Part shown: positions 34,097 through 43,192 of the stretch, one piece after another
Layout of the letters: each line of letters starts with the position of its first letter
How positions within the stretch are numbered: the first letter of the stretch is position 1
DNA from: an uncultured Lachnospiraceae bacterium
GTDB lineage: Bacteria; Bacillota; Clostridia; Lachnospirales; Lachnospiraceae
Reading direction: 5' to 3'
DNA length: 64,000 nucleotides
Assembly (NCBI GenBank): GCA_910577105.1
Contig: CAJTMB010000004.1
Span: 62,001-126,000 of the forward strand
Notes under the pieces: model-generated
The model's database searches: none
Seen by the model: the letters and a program-made list of their open reading frames with translations, nothing else
Told to the model about the DNA's origin: nothing
Translations under genes and position numbers: made by a program

Positions 34097-34954
34097 ATGC
34101 TGGATGTCATTTTGGATACTGTAATAGATAGTGTAAAACTGATTCCTTTTCTGTTTCTGACTTATCTCATTATGGAGTGCTTAGAGCACAAGACTGCGGG
34201 AAAAGTAAAAGACGTTATACAAAAAGGAGGGCGGCTTGGTCCGCTGTTTGGCGGCATACTGGGTGCGGCGCCCCAGTGCGGTTTCTCAGCAGCAGCTTCC
34301 AATCTGTATGCGGGCAGGGTGATTACATTGGGTACGCTGGTTGCCATTTATCTTTCAACATCGGATGAAATGCTTCCCATTCTGATTTCAGAAGCAGACT
34401 CGGTGGGTTTTTCCCCTATTTTAAAAATTCTTGCCATGAAAGCATTGATTGGAATTGCGGCAGGGTTTGTAATAGACTTAATAATGCGCCCAAAACCGGA
34501 CGGACAGGACCATATTCATGAGATTTGCGAACATGACCATTGCCATTGTGGGGAAAACACGGGAGTTGTAAAATCGGCTTTTGTCCATACGGTAAAAATT
34601 ACGCTGTTTATTGTGCTAATATCCTTTCTTTTGAATATGATTCTTTTCTTTTTAGGGGAGGATGCTTTGGCCGGGCTGATATTAAACAGGCCGTTTGTCG
34701 GGGAATTGCTGGCAGCCCTGATTGGACTGATACCAAACTGCGCTTCCTCCGTAGTCCTGACCCGGCTTTACCTGGGCGGAGCCATGAGCTTTGCTGCCTG
34801 CATGTCAGGGCTTCTGGCAGGCGCAGGCGTTGGCATTCTGGTATTGTTTAGAGTAAACAGGAATAAAGCGGAAAATGTGAAAATTGTGCTGCTTTTGTAT
34901 GCTATCGGTGTTCTGACAGGAATGCTGCTGGAACTGTTTCACATCACTGTTTAA
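34097..34954 (+). CDS. Putative manganese transporter family membrane protein
   Basis: A 285-residue membrane protein of the ArsP-like family annotated as putative manganese transporter. It has around eight hydrophobic segments in two halves, each with a conserved Pro/Cys motif (GAAPQCGFSAAAS and GLIPNCASSVVLT) and connected by a His/Cys-rich loop (HIHEICEHDHCHCGE) that could bind metal. The start at 34097 follows GGGGG. It is adjacent to a Fur-family regulator gene 30 bases downstream. The metal and direction of transport are not determined by the sequence. Confidence 0.75.
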   Translation: MLDVILDTVIDSVKLIPFLFLTYLIMECLEHKTAGKVKDVIQKGGRLGPLFGGILGAAPQCGFSAAASNLYAGRVITLGTLVAIYLSTSDEMLPILISEADSVGFSPILKILAMKALIGIAAGFVIDLIMRPKPDGQDHIHEICEHDHCHCGENTGVVKSAFVHTVKITLFIVLISFLLNMILFFLGEDALAGLILNRPFVGELLAALIGLIPNCASSVVLTRLYLGGAMSFAACMSGLLAGAGVGILVLFRVNRNKAENVKIVLLLYAIGVLTGMLLELFHITV

Positions 34955-34984
34955 CTGGGCGGATTGTATACACATGGAGGAAAC

Positions 34985-35419
34985 ATGGAAACAAAGGATA
35001 TCATTTACCCCAAAGGAATAAAGTGGACCAGACAACGTAAAGATGTCTGTAAGGTACTTGTGGAAGCGAAAGAGCCGCTCAGTGCAGTGCAAATCTACAA
35101 CCGTATTCTGAAAAGAGAAGAGGAGGTAAATTATGCCGTATCCACCATTTACCGTATTCTTGCCATGTTTGAAAAAGCCGGATTTGTAGAGAAGAGCACA
35201 TACATGGGTGACGGCACGGTGTTGTATGAGTGGAGCAAAGGGGGACATACCCATTATGCGGTCTGCCTGTTATGCCATAAGCGTGTGGCGCTTCGTGCCT
35301 GTCCTTTTGAGCACCTCCATCTGGAAAAGGATATGGGGGATTTTAAAGTAACAGGGCATAAACTGGAGTTGTACGGTTATTGCAAAGAATGTGGAAGAAG
35401 TCTGATACAGGAAAAGTAA
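34985..35419 (+). CDS. Fur-family metalloregulator
   Basis: A 144-residue Fur/Zur/PerR-type repressor. The N-terminal winged helix contains TRQRKDVCKVLVEAKEPLSAVQIY and YAVSTIYRIL. The metal region has HTHYAVCLLCHK with a CxxC pair and HLHLEKD, and a second CxxC (CKEC) is near the C-terminus, which fits a structural zinc site. The metal sensed is uncertain. The gene is in an operon with the transporter and probably acts on the operator at 34016. The start at 34985 follows GGAGG. Confidence 0.88.
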   Translation: METKDIIYPKGIKWTRQRKDVCKVLVEAKEPLSAVQIYNRILKREEEVNYAVSTIYRILAMFEKAGFVEKSTYMGDGTVLYEWSKGGHTHYAVCLLCHKRVALRACPFEHLHLEKDMGDFKVTGHKLELYGYCKECGRSLIQEK

Positions 35420-35480
35420 TGGCCGGAAAAGGGGTCTGCGACAAAAATTCAGAAAAAATTAATTTTTTTATAAAAAGTAC

Positions 35481-35509
35481 TTGCCAATTTGTAAGCAATA
35501 TAATATAAT
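35481..35509 (+). promoter_or_regulatory. Promoter of tRNA-Lys
   Basis: TTGCCA (35481-35486), 17 bases, TATAAT (35504-35509), ending 29 bases before the tRNA. Confidence 0.75.
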
Positions 35510-35538
35510 AATTTTTGCGTTGTAAAAAGACATATTTT

Positions 35539-35611
35539 GCGCCGCTAGCTCAGTTGGTAGAGCACCTGACTCTTAATCAGGGTGTCCAGGGTTCGAGCCC
35601 CTGGCGGCGCA
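35539..35611 (+). tRNA. tRNA-Lys (anticodon CTT)
   Basis: A 73-nt cloverleaf. The acceptor stem GCGCCGC pairs with GCGGCGC, the anticodon stem CCTGA/TCAGG encloses loop CTCTTAA (anticodon CTT), and the T-arm has GGTTCGAGCC. The discriminator is A and CCA is not encoded. Confidence 0.96.
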
Positions 35612-35614
35612 CGG

Positions 35615-35657
35615 AGTACCGATTTTCGGGGTTATCCCGGGGGTTGGTGCTTTTTTT
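35615..35657 (+). terminator. Terminator of tRNA-Lys
   Basis: AGTACC (35615-35620) pairs with GGTGCT (35646-35651) with one G-U, with an inner CGGG/CCCG pairing and seven T at the end. Confidence 0.7.
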
Positions 35658-35675
35658 ATATAGGAGGATTACAAT

Positions 35676-36443
35676 ATGATTTTTGAAACACATGCACATT
35701 ATGATGACGATGCCTTTGCAGGGGATTGTGATGAGCTGCTGCTGTCTGCTTCCGAAAACGGAATCGGAAGGATTGTAAATATAGGAGCAAGCCTTTCTTC
35801 CTGTAAAAAAACTATGGAATTGATGGAGAAATACCCGCATGTTTTTGGCGCATTGGGAATCCACCCGAGTGAAACAGGTGAAATGGACGAAAATACTTAC
35901 AGTTGGTTACGGGAAAATCTTACACATCCGAAATGTGTGGCGGTGGGAGAAATAGGCCTTGACTACTACTGGCCCGAACCGGGCAGGGAGATTCAAAAAA
36001 AATGGTTTATCCGGCAACTGGAACTGGCAAGACAGCTAAAGCTTCCCGTAGTCATTCATTCCAGGGATGCGGCAAAAGATACCATGGAAATCATGAAGGC
36101 GCAGCATGCAGAAGAAATCGGGGGCGTCATTCATTGCTTTTCCTATACAAAAGAAACAGCGGCGGTATTTCTGGATATGGGATTTTATATCGGTATTGGG
36201 GGCGTAATCACTTTTAAAAATGCAAAAAAACTGAAGGAAGCGGTGGACTATATTCCGTTGGAGCGTATTGTGCTGGAAACGGACAGTCCCTATCTGGCGC
36301 CGGAACCTTACAGGGGAAAGAGAAATTCGTCTTTAAACATTCCGTATATAATAGAAAAAATTGCTGAAATAAAGCAGGTGCCGGCTTCTCTGGTGGAAGA
36401 GATTACCTGGAGAAACGGGGAACAGCTTTATCATTTCATGTAA
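35676..36443 (+). CDS. TatD family metal-dependent hydrolase
   Basis: A 255-residue TatD-type TIM-barrel hydrolase, a putative DNase. Metal ligands are seen in FETHAHYDD, in GEIGLDYYW (Glu), in VIHSRDA, in GVIHCFS, and in LETDSPYLAPEPYRGKRN. Length and motif order are standard. It begins 20 bases after the tRNA-Lys terminator. Confidence 0.93.
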   Translation: MIFETHAHYDDDAFAGDCDELLLSASENGIGRIVNIGASLSSCKKTMELMEKYPHVFGALGIHPSETGEMDENTYSWLRENLTHPKCVAVGEIGLDYYWPEPGREIQKKWFIRQLELARQLKLPVVIHSRDAAKDTMEIMKAQHAEEIGGVIHCFSYTKETAAVFLDMGFYIGIGGVITFKNAKKLKEAVDYIPLERIVLETDSPYLAPEPYRGKRNSSLNIPYIIEKIAEIKQVPASLVEEITWRNGEQLYHFM

Positions 36444-36484
36444 GAATAAGAAAGAGAAAATGCAAAACAATAAAAAATTATTGA

Positions 36485-36515
36485 TTTTCGATAAATTTAT
36501 ATTGACAATCGAAAA
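36485..36515. promoter_or_regulatory. Inverted repeat over the DUF2975-XRE promoter
   Basis: TTTTCGAT (36485-36492) and ATCGAAAA (36508-36515) form a perfect 8-bp inverted repeat with a 15-base gap that brackets the -35 box. It is a candidate site for the XRE regulator of this operon. Confidence 0.5.
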
Positions 36516-36530
36516 ATGTCATGCTATATT
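36502..36530 (+). promoter_or_regulatory. Promoter of the DUF2975-XRE-DUF4173 operon
   Basis: TTGACA (36502-36507), 17 bases, TATATT (36525-36530). Confidence 0.85.
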
Positions 36531-36559
36531 AAGAAAAATGTTGCAAGGGAGGCGTACCG

Positions 36560-37009
36560 TTGAAAAAAGAAAATATTATCCGGATAACAAAATATTTACT
36601 GGATTTCATGTTTTTTGGAGGGATTCTCGTCATATTGACTCTGCCGTTCTCTTTAAAATGGGCAGGCAATTATTTACCCGAGATAGAAGCGCATTATGCT
36701 GAAATGGTGATAATATATTTTGTTCTGGGTATCCTTGGCATTGCTATTTTAGGTGAATTAAGGAAAATTTTCCGTACTGTGCTGGCCGACGATTGCTTTG
36801 TATACGACAACGTCGTAAGTCTGCAGAGGATGGGGACGTACAGCTTTATGATTGCCCTCGTTTCCATGGCACGGACGCTTATTTATTTGACAATTGCAAT
36901 GCTGGTAGTGATTCTGGTCTTTATCATTGCTGGGCTTTTCAGTAAGGTATTGGCGTTTGTTTTTGACAGGGCGGTCAAATATAAAGAAGAAAATGATTTG
37001 ACTATATAA
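36560..37009 (+). CDS. DUF2975 membrane protein
   Basis: A 149-residue membrane protein with four hydrophobic helices and the DUF2975 pattern (ELRKIFRTVLADDCFVYDNVVSLQRMG between helices 2 and 3). Members almost always occur directly ahead of a small XRE regulator, as here. The start is TTG at 36560 with GGGAGG upstream. Function unknown. Confidence 0.85.
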   Translation: MKKENIIRITKYLLDFMFFGGILVILTLPFSLKWAGNYLPEIEAHYAEMVIIYFVLGILGIAILGELRKIFRTVLADDCFVYDNVVSLQRMGTYSFMIALVSMARTLIYLTIAMLVVILVFIIAGLFSKVLAFVFDRAVKYKEENDLTI

Positions 37010-37020
37010 GGAGGTGCCAT

Positions 37021-37260
37021 ATGGCGATAAGAATCAATCTGGATGTGGTTATGGCACAGCGCAAAAAAGGGTTGACGGAGCTTGCAGGAGAGGTAGATAT
37101 TACGCTGGCAAACCTATCCATATTGAAAAATAACAAAGCAAAAGCAATCCGCTTTTCGACTCTGGAAGCGATTTGCAAGGCTCTTTCGTGCCAACCGGGA
37201 GAGATAATAGAATATGTGGAAGATGAAGAAGAAAGCGAGGAAAAAACAGATGGACAATAA
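37021..37260 (+). CDS. XRE-family (YozG-like) transcriptional regulator
   Basis: A 79-residue helix-turn-helix protein. The fold covers about residues 5-68 (LTELAGEVDITLANLSILKNNK, then RFSTLEAICKALSCQPGEII). The acidic tail overlaps the start of the next gene by 11 bases. It is paired with the DUF2975 gene 11 bases upstream and may bind the inverted repeat over the operon promoter. Confidence 0.9.
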   Translation: MAIRINLDVVMAQRKKGLTELAGEVDITLANLSILKNNKAKAIRFSTLEAICKALSCQPGEIIEYVEDEEESEEKTDGQ

Positions 37261-38998
37261 CAATAATGGTTATCCGTCAAACATGCCGCAGCAAAATATA
37301 CAACAAGCGGGCACGCAACAGGTGAATATGCCGCAGCAGGCGGGCACACAACAGGTGAATATACCGCAGTCGTCCATGCCCCAGCCAAATATGCCCCGGC
37401 CGGTTTATTATCAGCAGTATGCGCCGCGTCCGTATATCCCGGTAAAGAGGCCGGATACGGAGCAGACAAAATGCCTGAAGGGGAACTTTGGGATTTTAGG
37501 GCTTGCCAGTTTTTTGTATGCATGTTTTTATACATTATGTATGTATAAGAACGGAAGCGGCATCACATACCCTTTTTTTCTCGCAGGAAGTCTTTGGTTT
37601 TACTGCTTCTGTATGAAAAAACTGGGGATTTCCTTAAAAAAAGACAGCATCTTTTACATGGTTAGCATTCTTCTTTTGGGACTGTCCACTTTCTGTACGG
37701 CGGATTATAAAATAATTGCCATGAACAAAACAGGCATATGGGTACTTACCATCAGTTTTCTGCTGCACCAGTTTTATATGGATAAAAACTGGACGTTCGG
37801 TAGGTATGCAGGATATGTGATAGCAGCGGTTTTCGGAAGTATCGGTGAAATTGCCAGACCTTTCCTTGATTTTGCAGGTTATCGGAAAAGCAGGGGAAAA
37901 AAGGGCAAGGGCGTACTATTCTATATCATTATCGGATTATGCTTCAGCATACCGCTATTGGCGTTTGTGTGGCTGATGCTGATGAGCGCCGATAAAGTAT
38001 TTAATAATATGACGATACAGATAGTGGATAAGCTGGATATTGGAAATATCATCGGAATATCCGCCATGACAATATTTATGTTTTTTATGGCATATTGTAT
38101 CATGTCCTATTTGTGCAAAAAGGAATTTTCCGAAGAAAGCCGGAAAAAAATACAGATGGAATCTTTGATTGCCATTACGGTGACCCTGCCGATAACGCTC
38201 CTTTATGCAGTGTTTTGCGGGGTGCAGATAGTCTGCCTGTTTTTTGGCAATATAGACCTGACCAAATTCAGCTATGCCGAATATGCGAGGGAAGGCTTCT
38301 TCCAGCTTTTGTTGATTTGCGTGCTGAATCTGGTGCTGGTACTGGCAGGACACGCATTTTTTAAAGAAAATATTTGGCTGAAAGTAATTCTGGCAGTTAT
38401 GTCCGGATGCACATATATTATGATTGCTTCTTCGGCTTACAGGATGGTATTGTATATCAAGCATTATTACTTTACGTTTTTACGGATTTTTGTGCTATGG
38501 TCTCTTCTGGTGCTGTTTATATTGCTTACCGGTGTGATTCTCAGCATATTTGTAAAAGAATTTCCACTCTTTAAGTATAGCATGATTGTGGTGACTGTCT
38601 GTTATCTGCTGCTTGCCTTTGCACGCCCGGATTATTGGATTGCAAGGTTTAACGTGGCCAATATGGGCGACAATAAAAATGCATTTTTTGATGCGGATGC
38701 CTATCAGGATTTTGGATACCTTTCCAGATTGTCGGCGGACGCAGCCCCGGCTTTGGCAGAGTATTTGGCGGAGGAAGGCTTTGCCATGGAAGACGCGGCA
38801 GAAGCAGTGAAGGAACGGCAGAGATGGGAAGAAGGCGCAGGCGCTTATTCCTCCTATTATGACCTTTACGGCGGTTGGCGGGATGAAGAAGACAGTTGGG
38901 GATATTATTACTTAGGCCGAATCTATGAATCCTATGACAGAATGGGTATCAGAAGCTTTAATTTGTCAAAATATATTGCTTATCAAGTACTGAAGTGA
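37250..38998 (+). CDS. DUF4173/DUF4153-like polytopic membrane protein
   Basis: A 582-residue protein. Residues 1-75 form a soluble Gln/Pro/Met-rich linker with repeated MPQQ-type words. About twelve hydrophobic helices follow, with the WLMLMSADKVF region typical of DUF4173. The C-terminus is soluble (about 470-582). The start at 37250 has GAGGAAA upstream and overlaps the XRE gene, so translation is coupled. Function unknown. Confidence 0.7.
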   Translation: MDNNNNGYPSNMPQQNIQQAGTQQVNMPQQAGTQQVNIPQSSMPQPNMPRPVYYQQYAPRPYIPVKRPDTEQTKCLKGNFGILGLASFLYACFYTLCMYKNGSGITYPFFLAGSLWFYCFCMKKLGISLKKDSIFYMVSILLLGLSTFCTADYKIIAMNKTGIWVLTISFLLHQFYMDKNWTFGRYAGYVIAAVFGSIGEIARPFLDFAGYRKSRGKKGKGVLFYIIIGLCFSIPLLAFVWLMLMSADKVFNNMTIQIVDKLDIGNIIGISAMTIFMFFMAYCIMSYLCKKEFSEESRKKIQMESLIAITVTLPITLLYAVFCGVQIVCLFFGNIDLTKFSYAEYAREGFFQLLLICVLNLVLVLAGHAFFKENIWLKVILAVMSGCTYIMIASSAYRMVLYIKHYYFTFLRIFVLWSLLVLFILLTGVILSIFVKEFPLFKYSMIVVTVCYLLLAFARPDYWIARFNVANMGDNKNAFFDADAYQDFGYLSRLSADAAPALAEYLAEEGFAMEDAAEAVKERQRWEEGAGAYSSYYDLYGGWRDEEDSWGYYYLGRIYESYDRMGIRSFNLSKYIAYQVLK

Positions 38999-39193
38999 TG
39001 ACGAAAAATGTCGAAGTGTTACGAAATTATTAAAAATTTTAAGAAATTCTTAAGTGGTTTCCTACCTTGAATAATGTTACAATAGATTTGATAGAATGCT
39101 GTTTAGTCAAGCGGTTACACAGGATTCTGATTGAGGGAAGACTTTATCGGTGCAGTATCGCAAGCGCGGATTACGATATGCGGGGGTAGAGAA

Positions 39194-39415
39194 ATGATGA
39201 AGGAAAAATATAAAAAACGCATATTTGTATCGGGTGCTGTTACGGTTTTTTTGGCTGTAATGTTAACCGGCTGTCAAAGTGAAGACGGAAAGAAAACTTC
39301 GCAGGCATATTATGTCATCAGTGAGGAGCTGGATATTAAGAAGACAGCGGATAAAGCACAGGAAATATTGGAAAATGCGGACCCTCAATCCGAAGGCCAA
39401 TCAGTAGAAGAATAA
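39194..39415 (+). CDS. Small lipoprotein
   Basis: A 73-residue putative lipoprotein. The basic N-terminus MMKEKYKKR is followed by a hydrophobic stretch and lipobox LTGC. The mature part is about 47 residues, acidic and without a recognised domain. ATG 39194 follows CGGGGGTAGAG; ATG 39197 is equally possible. It has its own terminator at 39422. Confidence 0.6.
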   Translation: MMKEKYKKRIFVSGAVTVFLAVMLTGCQSEDGKKTSQAYYVISEELDIKKTADKAQEILENADPQSEGQSVEE

Positions 39416-39421
39416 AAAGAT

Positions 39422-39458
39422 AAAGTGTTGTGGATATAATAACCACAACACTTTTTTT
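39422..39458. terminator. Bidirectional intrinsic terminator
   Basis: AAAGTGTTGTGG and CCACAACACTTT form a perfect 12-bp stem with a 9-base loop and seven T. It serves the small lipoprotein gene and the convergent ABC-F gene. Confidence 0.9.
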
Positions 39459-41013
39459 AAATTATTTTGGTGGTCCACTGGCTGCAGTCCCAGACATCAC
39501 TTGCAAACCCTTCATAAAAATCCGGCTCATGGCAGACTATCAGGACGCTGCCTTTATAAGAGGTAAGAGCGCGTTTCAGTTCTGCTTTGGCGTCTACATC
39601 CAAGTGGTTGGTAGGCTCGTCCAAAAGCAGAATATTGGTTTCCCTGTTGAGCAACTTGCAAAGTCTTACTTTTGCCTGCTCTCCCCCGCTCAACACTTTA
39701 ACCTTGCTTTCAATATGTTTGGTTGTGAGTCCGCATTTGGCGAGCGCCGAGCGCACTTCATACTGGCTCATGGCAGGGTACTCTTTCCAGATTTCTTCTA
39801 TACAGGTGGTTTCTATATTCGGGGGCATTTCCTGCTCATAGTAGCCGATACTCAGATAATCGCCCTGTTCCACTGTGCCTGAAATGGGGGGAATCAAACC
39901 CAGGATACTTTTTAACAGGGTGGTTTTGCCTATGCCGTTTGCGCCGGTCAGGGCAATTTTCTGTCCCCTTTCCATGGAAAGGGTAAGTGGCGTGGAGAGA
40001 GGCTCCCCATATCCTATCACAAGATTCTTTGTCTGAAAAATATAACGTTCCGGTGTACGGGCTTCCTTAAAATAAAACTCCGGTTTGGGCTTTTCGGCGG
40101 CAAGCTCAATGATATCCATTTTGTCCAGCTTTTTCTGCCGGGACATTGCCATGTTGCGGGTAGATACGCGGGCCTTGTTTCTGGCCACAAAGTCTTTTAA
40201 ATCCGCTATTTCTTTCTGCTGCCTGTTATAGGCTGCTTCCAATTGTGCTTTTTTCATGGCGTAGACTTCCTGAAATTTATCATAGTCACCTACATAACGG
40301 TTCAATTCCTGATTGTCCATGTGATAAATCAGGTTGATGACACTGTTTAAAAATGGGATATCATGGGAAATCAGGATAAAAGCATTTTCATATTCCGTCA
40401 GGTAGCGTTTTAACCAGTTGATATGTTCTGCGTCCAGATAGTTGGTAGGCTCATCCAACAGCAGGATATCGGGCTTCTCCAAAAGTAATTTTCCCAAAAG
40501 GACTTTGGTGCGCTGTCCGCCGCTCAAATCGGTAACATCCTTGTCCAGGCCCAAGTCCAAAAGTCCCAGGGCACGGGCAACCTCTTCTACTTTGGGTTCT
40601 ATCATATAAAAATCATGCATAGTGAGCAAATCCTGAATGGTGCCCAGTTCTTCCATGTACGATTCCAGTTCTTCGGGGGAAGCGTCTCCCATTTTTTCAC
40701 AGATTTCATTCATTTTGGTTTCCATTTCGTACAGGAAATCAAATGCGGACGAAAGTACCTGCCGGATGGTCATACCTTTTTCAAGCACGGTGTGTTGGTC
40801 AAGATAGCCCACGCGTACATTTTTGGCCCATTCTATTTTTCCTTCGTCAGGCGTTAATTTTCCGGTAATAATGTTCATGAATGTAGATTTTCCTTCTCCG
40901 TTTGCCCCAACAAGCCCTATATGCTCGCCTTTGAGAAGTCTGAAAGAAACATTATTAAAAATGGCACGGTCACCAAAACCATGGGTTAAATTTTCCACAT
41001 TTAGAATACTCAT
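39457..41013 (-). CDS. ABC-F family ATPase
   Basis: A 518-residue soluble protein with two ABC ATPase domains and no membrane segment. Walker A GANGEGKST and GANGIGKTT and signature motifs LSGGQRTKVLLGKLL and LSGGEQAKVRLCKLL precede the two LLLDEPTN Walker B strands. The linker is about 80 residues and rich in Lys/Glu. The architecture fits YkpA/YbiT-type ABC-F proteins, which act on ribosomes. The start at 41013 is chosen because the ribosome site GGAG precedes it and the longer ORF adds an unrelated extension. Confidence 0.9.
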   Translation of the reverse strand: MSILNVENLTHGFGDRAIFNNVSFRLLKGEHIGLVGANGEGKSTFMNIITGKLTPDEGKIEWAKNVRVGYLDQHTVLEKGMTIRQVLSSAFDFLYEMETKMNEICEKMGDASPEELESYMEELGTIQDLLTMHDFYMIEPKVEEVARALGLLDLGLDKDVTDLSGGQRTKVLLGKLLLEKPDILLLDEPTNYLDAEHINWLKRYLTEYENAFILISHDIPFLNSVINLIYHMDNQELNRYVGDYDKFQEVYAMKKAQLEAAYNRQQKEIADLKDFVARNKARVSTRNMAMSRQKKLDKMDIIELAAEKPKPEFYFKEARTPERYIFQTKNLVIGYGEPLSTPLTLSMERGQKIALTGANGIGKTTLLKSILGLIPPISGTVEQGDYLSIGYYEQEMPPNIETTCIEEIWKEYPAMSQYEVRSALAKCGLTTKHIESKVKVLSGGEQAKVRLCKLLNRETNILLLDEPTNHLDVDAKAELKRALTSYKGSVLIVCHEPDFYEGFASDVWDCSQWTTKII

Positions 41014-41174
41014 GACTACACGCTCCATATTATTGTACTGATAATGGAGAGTATAGCATGGAGTAACCTTTACATGCAATCAGAAAAGTACGATTATTTG
41101 GTATGTGATTGCAAAAATAGGGGAATACTGGTAAAATATAAACCAAGTCAGGTCGGTATGTAAGGAGGAAAATT

Positions 41175-41798
41175 ATGAAAAAAACAATATTATTGTTAGG
41201 ACTGGTATGTATTTTTATACTGACTTCCTGTGGAAAAAAGAGTGATGGTGAAGAAACGAAGCCACAGGATAGTACTGCAAATCAGACGGAAAGCACCACG
41301 AATCCTACGGTAAACGGAGGTCAGGATACGGAAACCGATAGTAGCAATGAGGTCAGTATGCAGGATTTAAGAGATGCCGTAGTGGAGGTAATCGGAGAAA
41401 ATTACTGGCCGGATACGATGATGGAAAAAGAAATATTTGAAGACTTTTATGGTGTTACCAGTGACATGTATGAGGAATTTCTTGCTGAAACACCTATGAT
41501 TGGGACAAATGTAGATACCTTGATTATCGTAAAGGCAAAAGAAGGACAGGTGGGCGCAGTGGAGGATGCCCTTAACGCTTACCGTGACAATCTGGTGAAC
41601 GACACCATGCAGTATCCCATGAATCTAGGCAAGATTCAGGCGTCCAGAATAGAAACCTTTGAGAATTATGTATGTTTTGTACAGCTTGGCGCAGATACCA
41701 CGGACCTTATGGAACAGGGAGAGGATGTGGTGATTGAAAAGTGCCAGGAGGAAAATGAAAAAGCGCTGGAAGCAATCCGTATTGCACTTTCAAAATAA
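41175..41798 (+). CDS. DUF4358-domain lipoprotein
   Basis: A 207-residue lipoprotein with lipobox LTSC (Cys19), a Thr/Asn/Gln-rich linker to about residue 60, and a C-terminal DUF4358 domain (LRDAVVEVIGENYWPDTMM, then KAKEGQVGAVEDALNAYRDNL). It is the first gene of a three-gene cassette with the MBOAT and DHHW genes, 21 bases before the MBOAT gene. It probably works at the cell surface with them. Confidence 0.8.
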   Translation: MKKTILLLGLVCIFILTSCGKKSDGEETKPQDSTANQTESTTNPTVNGGQDTETDSSNEVSMQDLRDAVVEVIGENYWPDTMMEKEIFEDFYGVTSDMYEEFLAETPMIGTNVDTLIIVKAKEGQVGAVEDALNAYRDNLVNDTMQYPMNLGKIQASRIETFENYVCFVQLGADTTDLMEQGEDVVIEKCQEENEKALEAIRIALSK

Positions 41799-41819
41799 TA
41801 TACAGGGTAGGTAAAAATA

Positions 41820-43160
41820 ATGGTTTTTTCCACTGTACTGTTTTTGTTCCGGTTTTTACCGTTGTTTTTCATATGCTATTTTCTGGCCCCAAAGAGAATG
41901 AGGAATCTCATTCTCTTTTTTGGGAGCCTTATTTTTTATGCATGGGGGGAACCGGTGTATGTGGTCTTAATGCTGTTTTCCACCTTGTCCGATTATATTC
42001 ATGGTCTGTTAATTGAAAAGTTTAGGGATAAACCGGCGGCAAAAGCTTTTCTGGTCTCTTCCGTTATCATCAATCTGGGCCTTTTGGGATTTTTTAAATA
42101 CAGTGGTCTTGGACTGCCCTTGCCAATCGGCATCTCATTTTATACCTTTCAGACAATGTCATATACGATTGACGTTTACCGGGGAGAAGTGAAAGCCCAG
42201 CACAACCTGCTGGATTTTGGAGTGTTTGTGGCAATGTTTCCCCAACTGATAGCAGGACCGATTGTAAAATACAAAACGATAGCGGATGAATTGCGGGACA
42301 GACATGCCACATGGGACGATATGGCAGCGGGAGCTTCCCGTTTTACAATCGGACTTGGCAAAAAAGTGCTGCTGGCAAATAATATAGGTCTGCTTTTTAC
42401 AGAGATAACCAATGTAGGAAAAGAAGAACTTACCATGACGATGGCATGGATGGGGATACTGGCGTATGCATTTCAGATTTATTTTGATTTTTCCGGGTAT
42501 TCCGACATGGCAATAGGATTGGGACGCATATTAGGGTTTCACTTTCCGGAAAATTTCAATTATCCGTACAGGGCTGTCAGCATTACCGATTTTTGGCGGC
42601 GCTGGCATATGACCTTAAGCAGTTGGTTTAAAGAATATGTCTACATCCCGCTTGGCGGAAACAGACGGGGATTAAAGAGACAGCTTGTAAATATCCTGAT
42701 TGTATGGTCCCTGACCGGAGTCTGGCACGGGGCAGGATGGAATTTTTTGCTTTGGGGCATGTGGTTTGCACTGTTTCTGATTATGGAAAAGCTGTTTTTG
42801 GGAAAGCTGCTTTCCAAAGCGCCGAAATTTGTGGGCTGGCTCTATGCCATGCTGGTGGTGTTAGTCGGCTGGTGCTTTTTCTCCCTGGAGCAACCGGGCA
42901 AAATAGCCTTGTTTTTAAAAGCCATGCTTGGATTTGGGGAAGCTTCGTTTATCAGTACGGAAACATTGTATATGTTTAGCAATTATTGGATATTATTTGT
43001 TATACTCTGTATCGGGGCATTGGTGGTAAAGAAAAACAAAAAGGAAAAGACTTTTGGCAGGACATTGCTTGAAATCTTGCTTCTGGCAGCAGTTTTGTTG
43101 TTATCCATTGCAAACATAGTGGATGCGTCTTACAATCCCTTTTTATATTTTCGCTTTTGA
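41820..43160 (+). CDS. MBOAT family O-acyltransferase (AlgI-like)
   Basis: A 446-residue polytopic membrane acyltransferase. The MBOAT signatures are present: QLIAGPIVKY, the WRRWHMTLSSW segment with a conserved His, and GVWHGAGWNFLLWG with the catalytic His. AlgI-like enzymes pass acetyl groups across the membrane to a surface acceptor. The adjacent DHHW protein would complete acetylation of a polysaccharide or similar surface polymer. The stop overlaps the frame of the next gene closely. Confidence 0.92.
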   Translation: MVFSTVLFLFRFLPLFFICYFLAPKRMRNLILFFGSLIFYAWGEPVYVVLMLFSTLSDYIHGLLIEKFRDKPAAKAFLVSSVIINLGLLGFFKYSGLGLPLPIGISFYTFQTMSYTIDVYRGEVKAQHNLLDFGVFVAMFPQLIAGPIVKYKTIADELRDRHATWDDMAAGASRFTIGLGKKVLLANNIGLLFTEITNVGKEELTMTMAWMGILAYAFQIYFDFSGYSDMAIGLGRILGFHFPENFNYPYRAVSITDFWRRWHMTLSSWFKEYVYIPLGGNRRGLKRQLVNILIVWSLTGVWHGAGWNFLLWGMWFALFLIMEKLFLGKLLSKAPKFVGWLYAMLVVLVGWCFFSLEQPGKIALFLKAMLGFGEASFISTETLYMFSNYWILFVILCIGALVVKKNKKEKTFGRTLLEILLLAAVLLLSIANIVDASYNPFLYFRF

Positions 43161-43192
43161 CGGCAAAAATAGCCGGAATGAAGGAGGTTACC

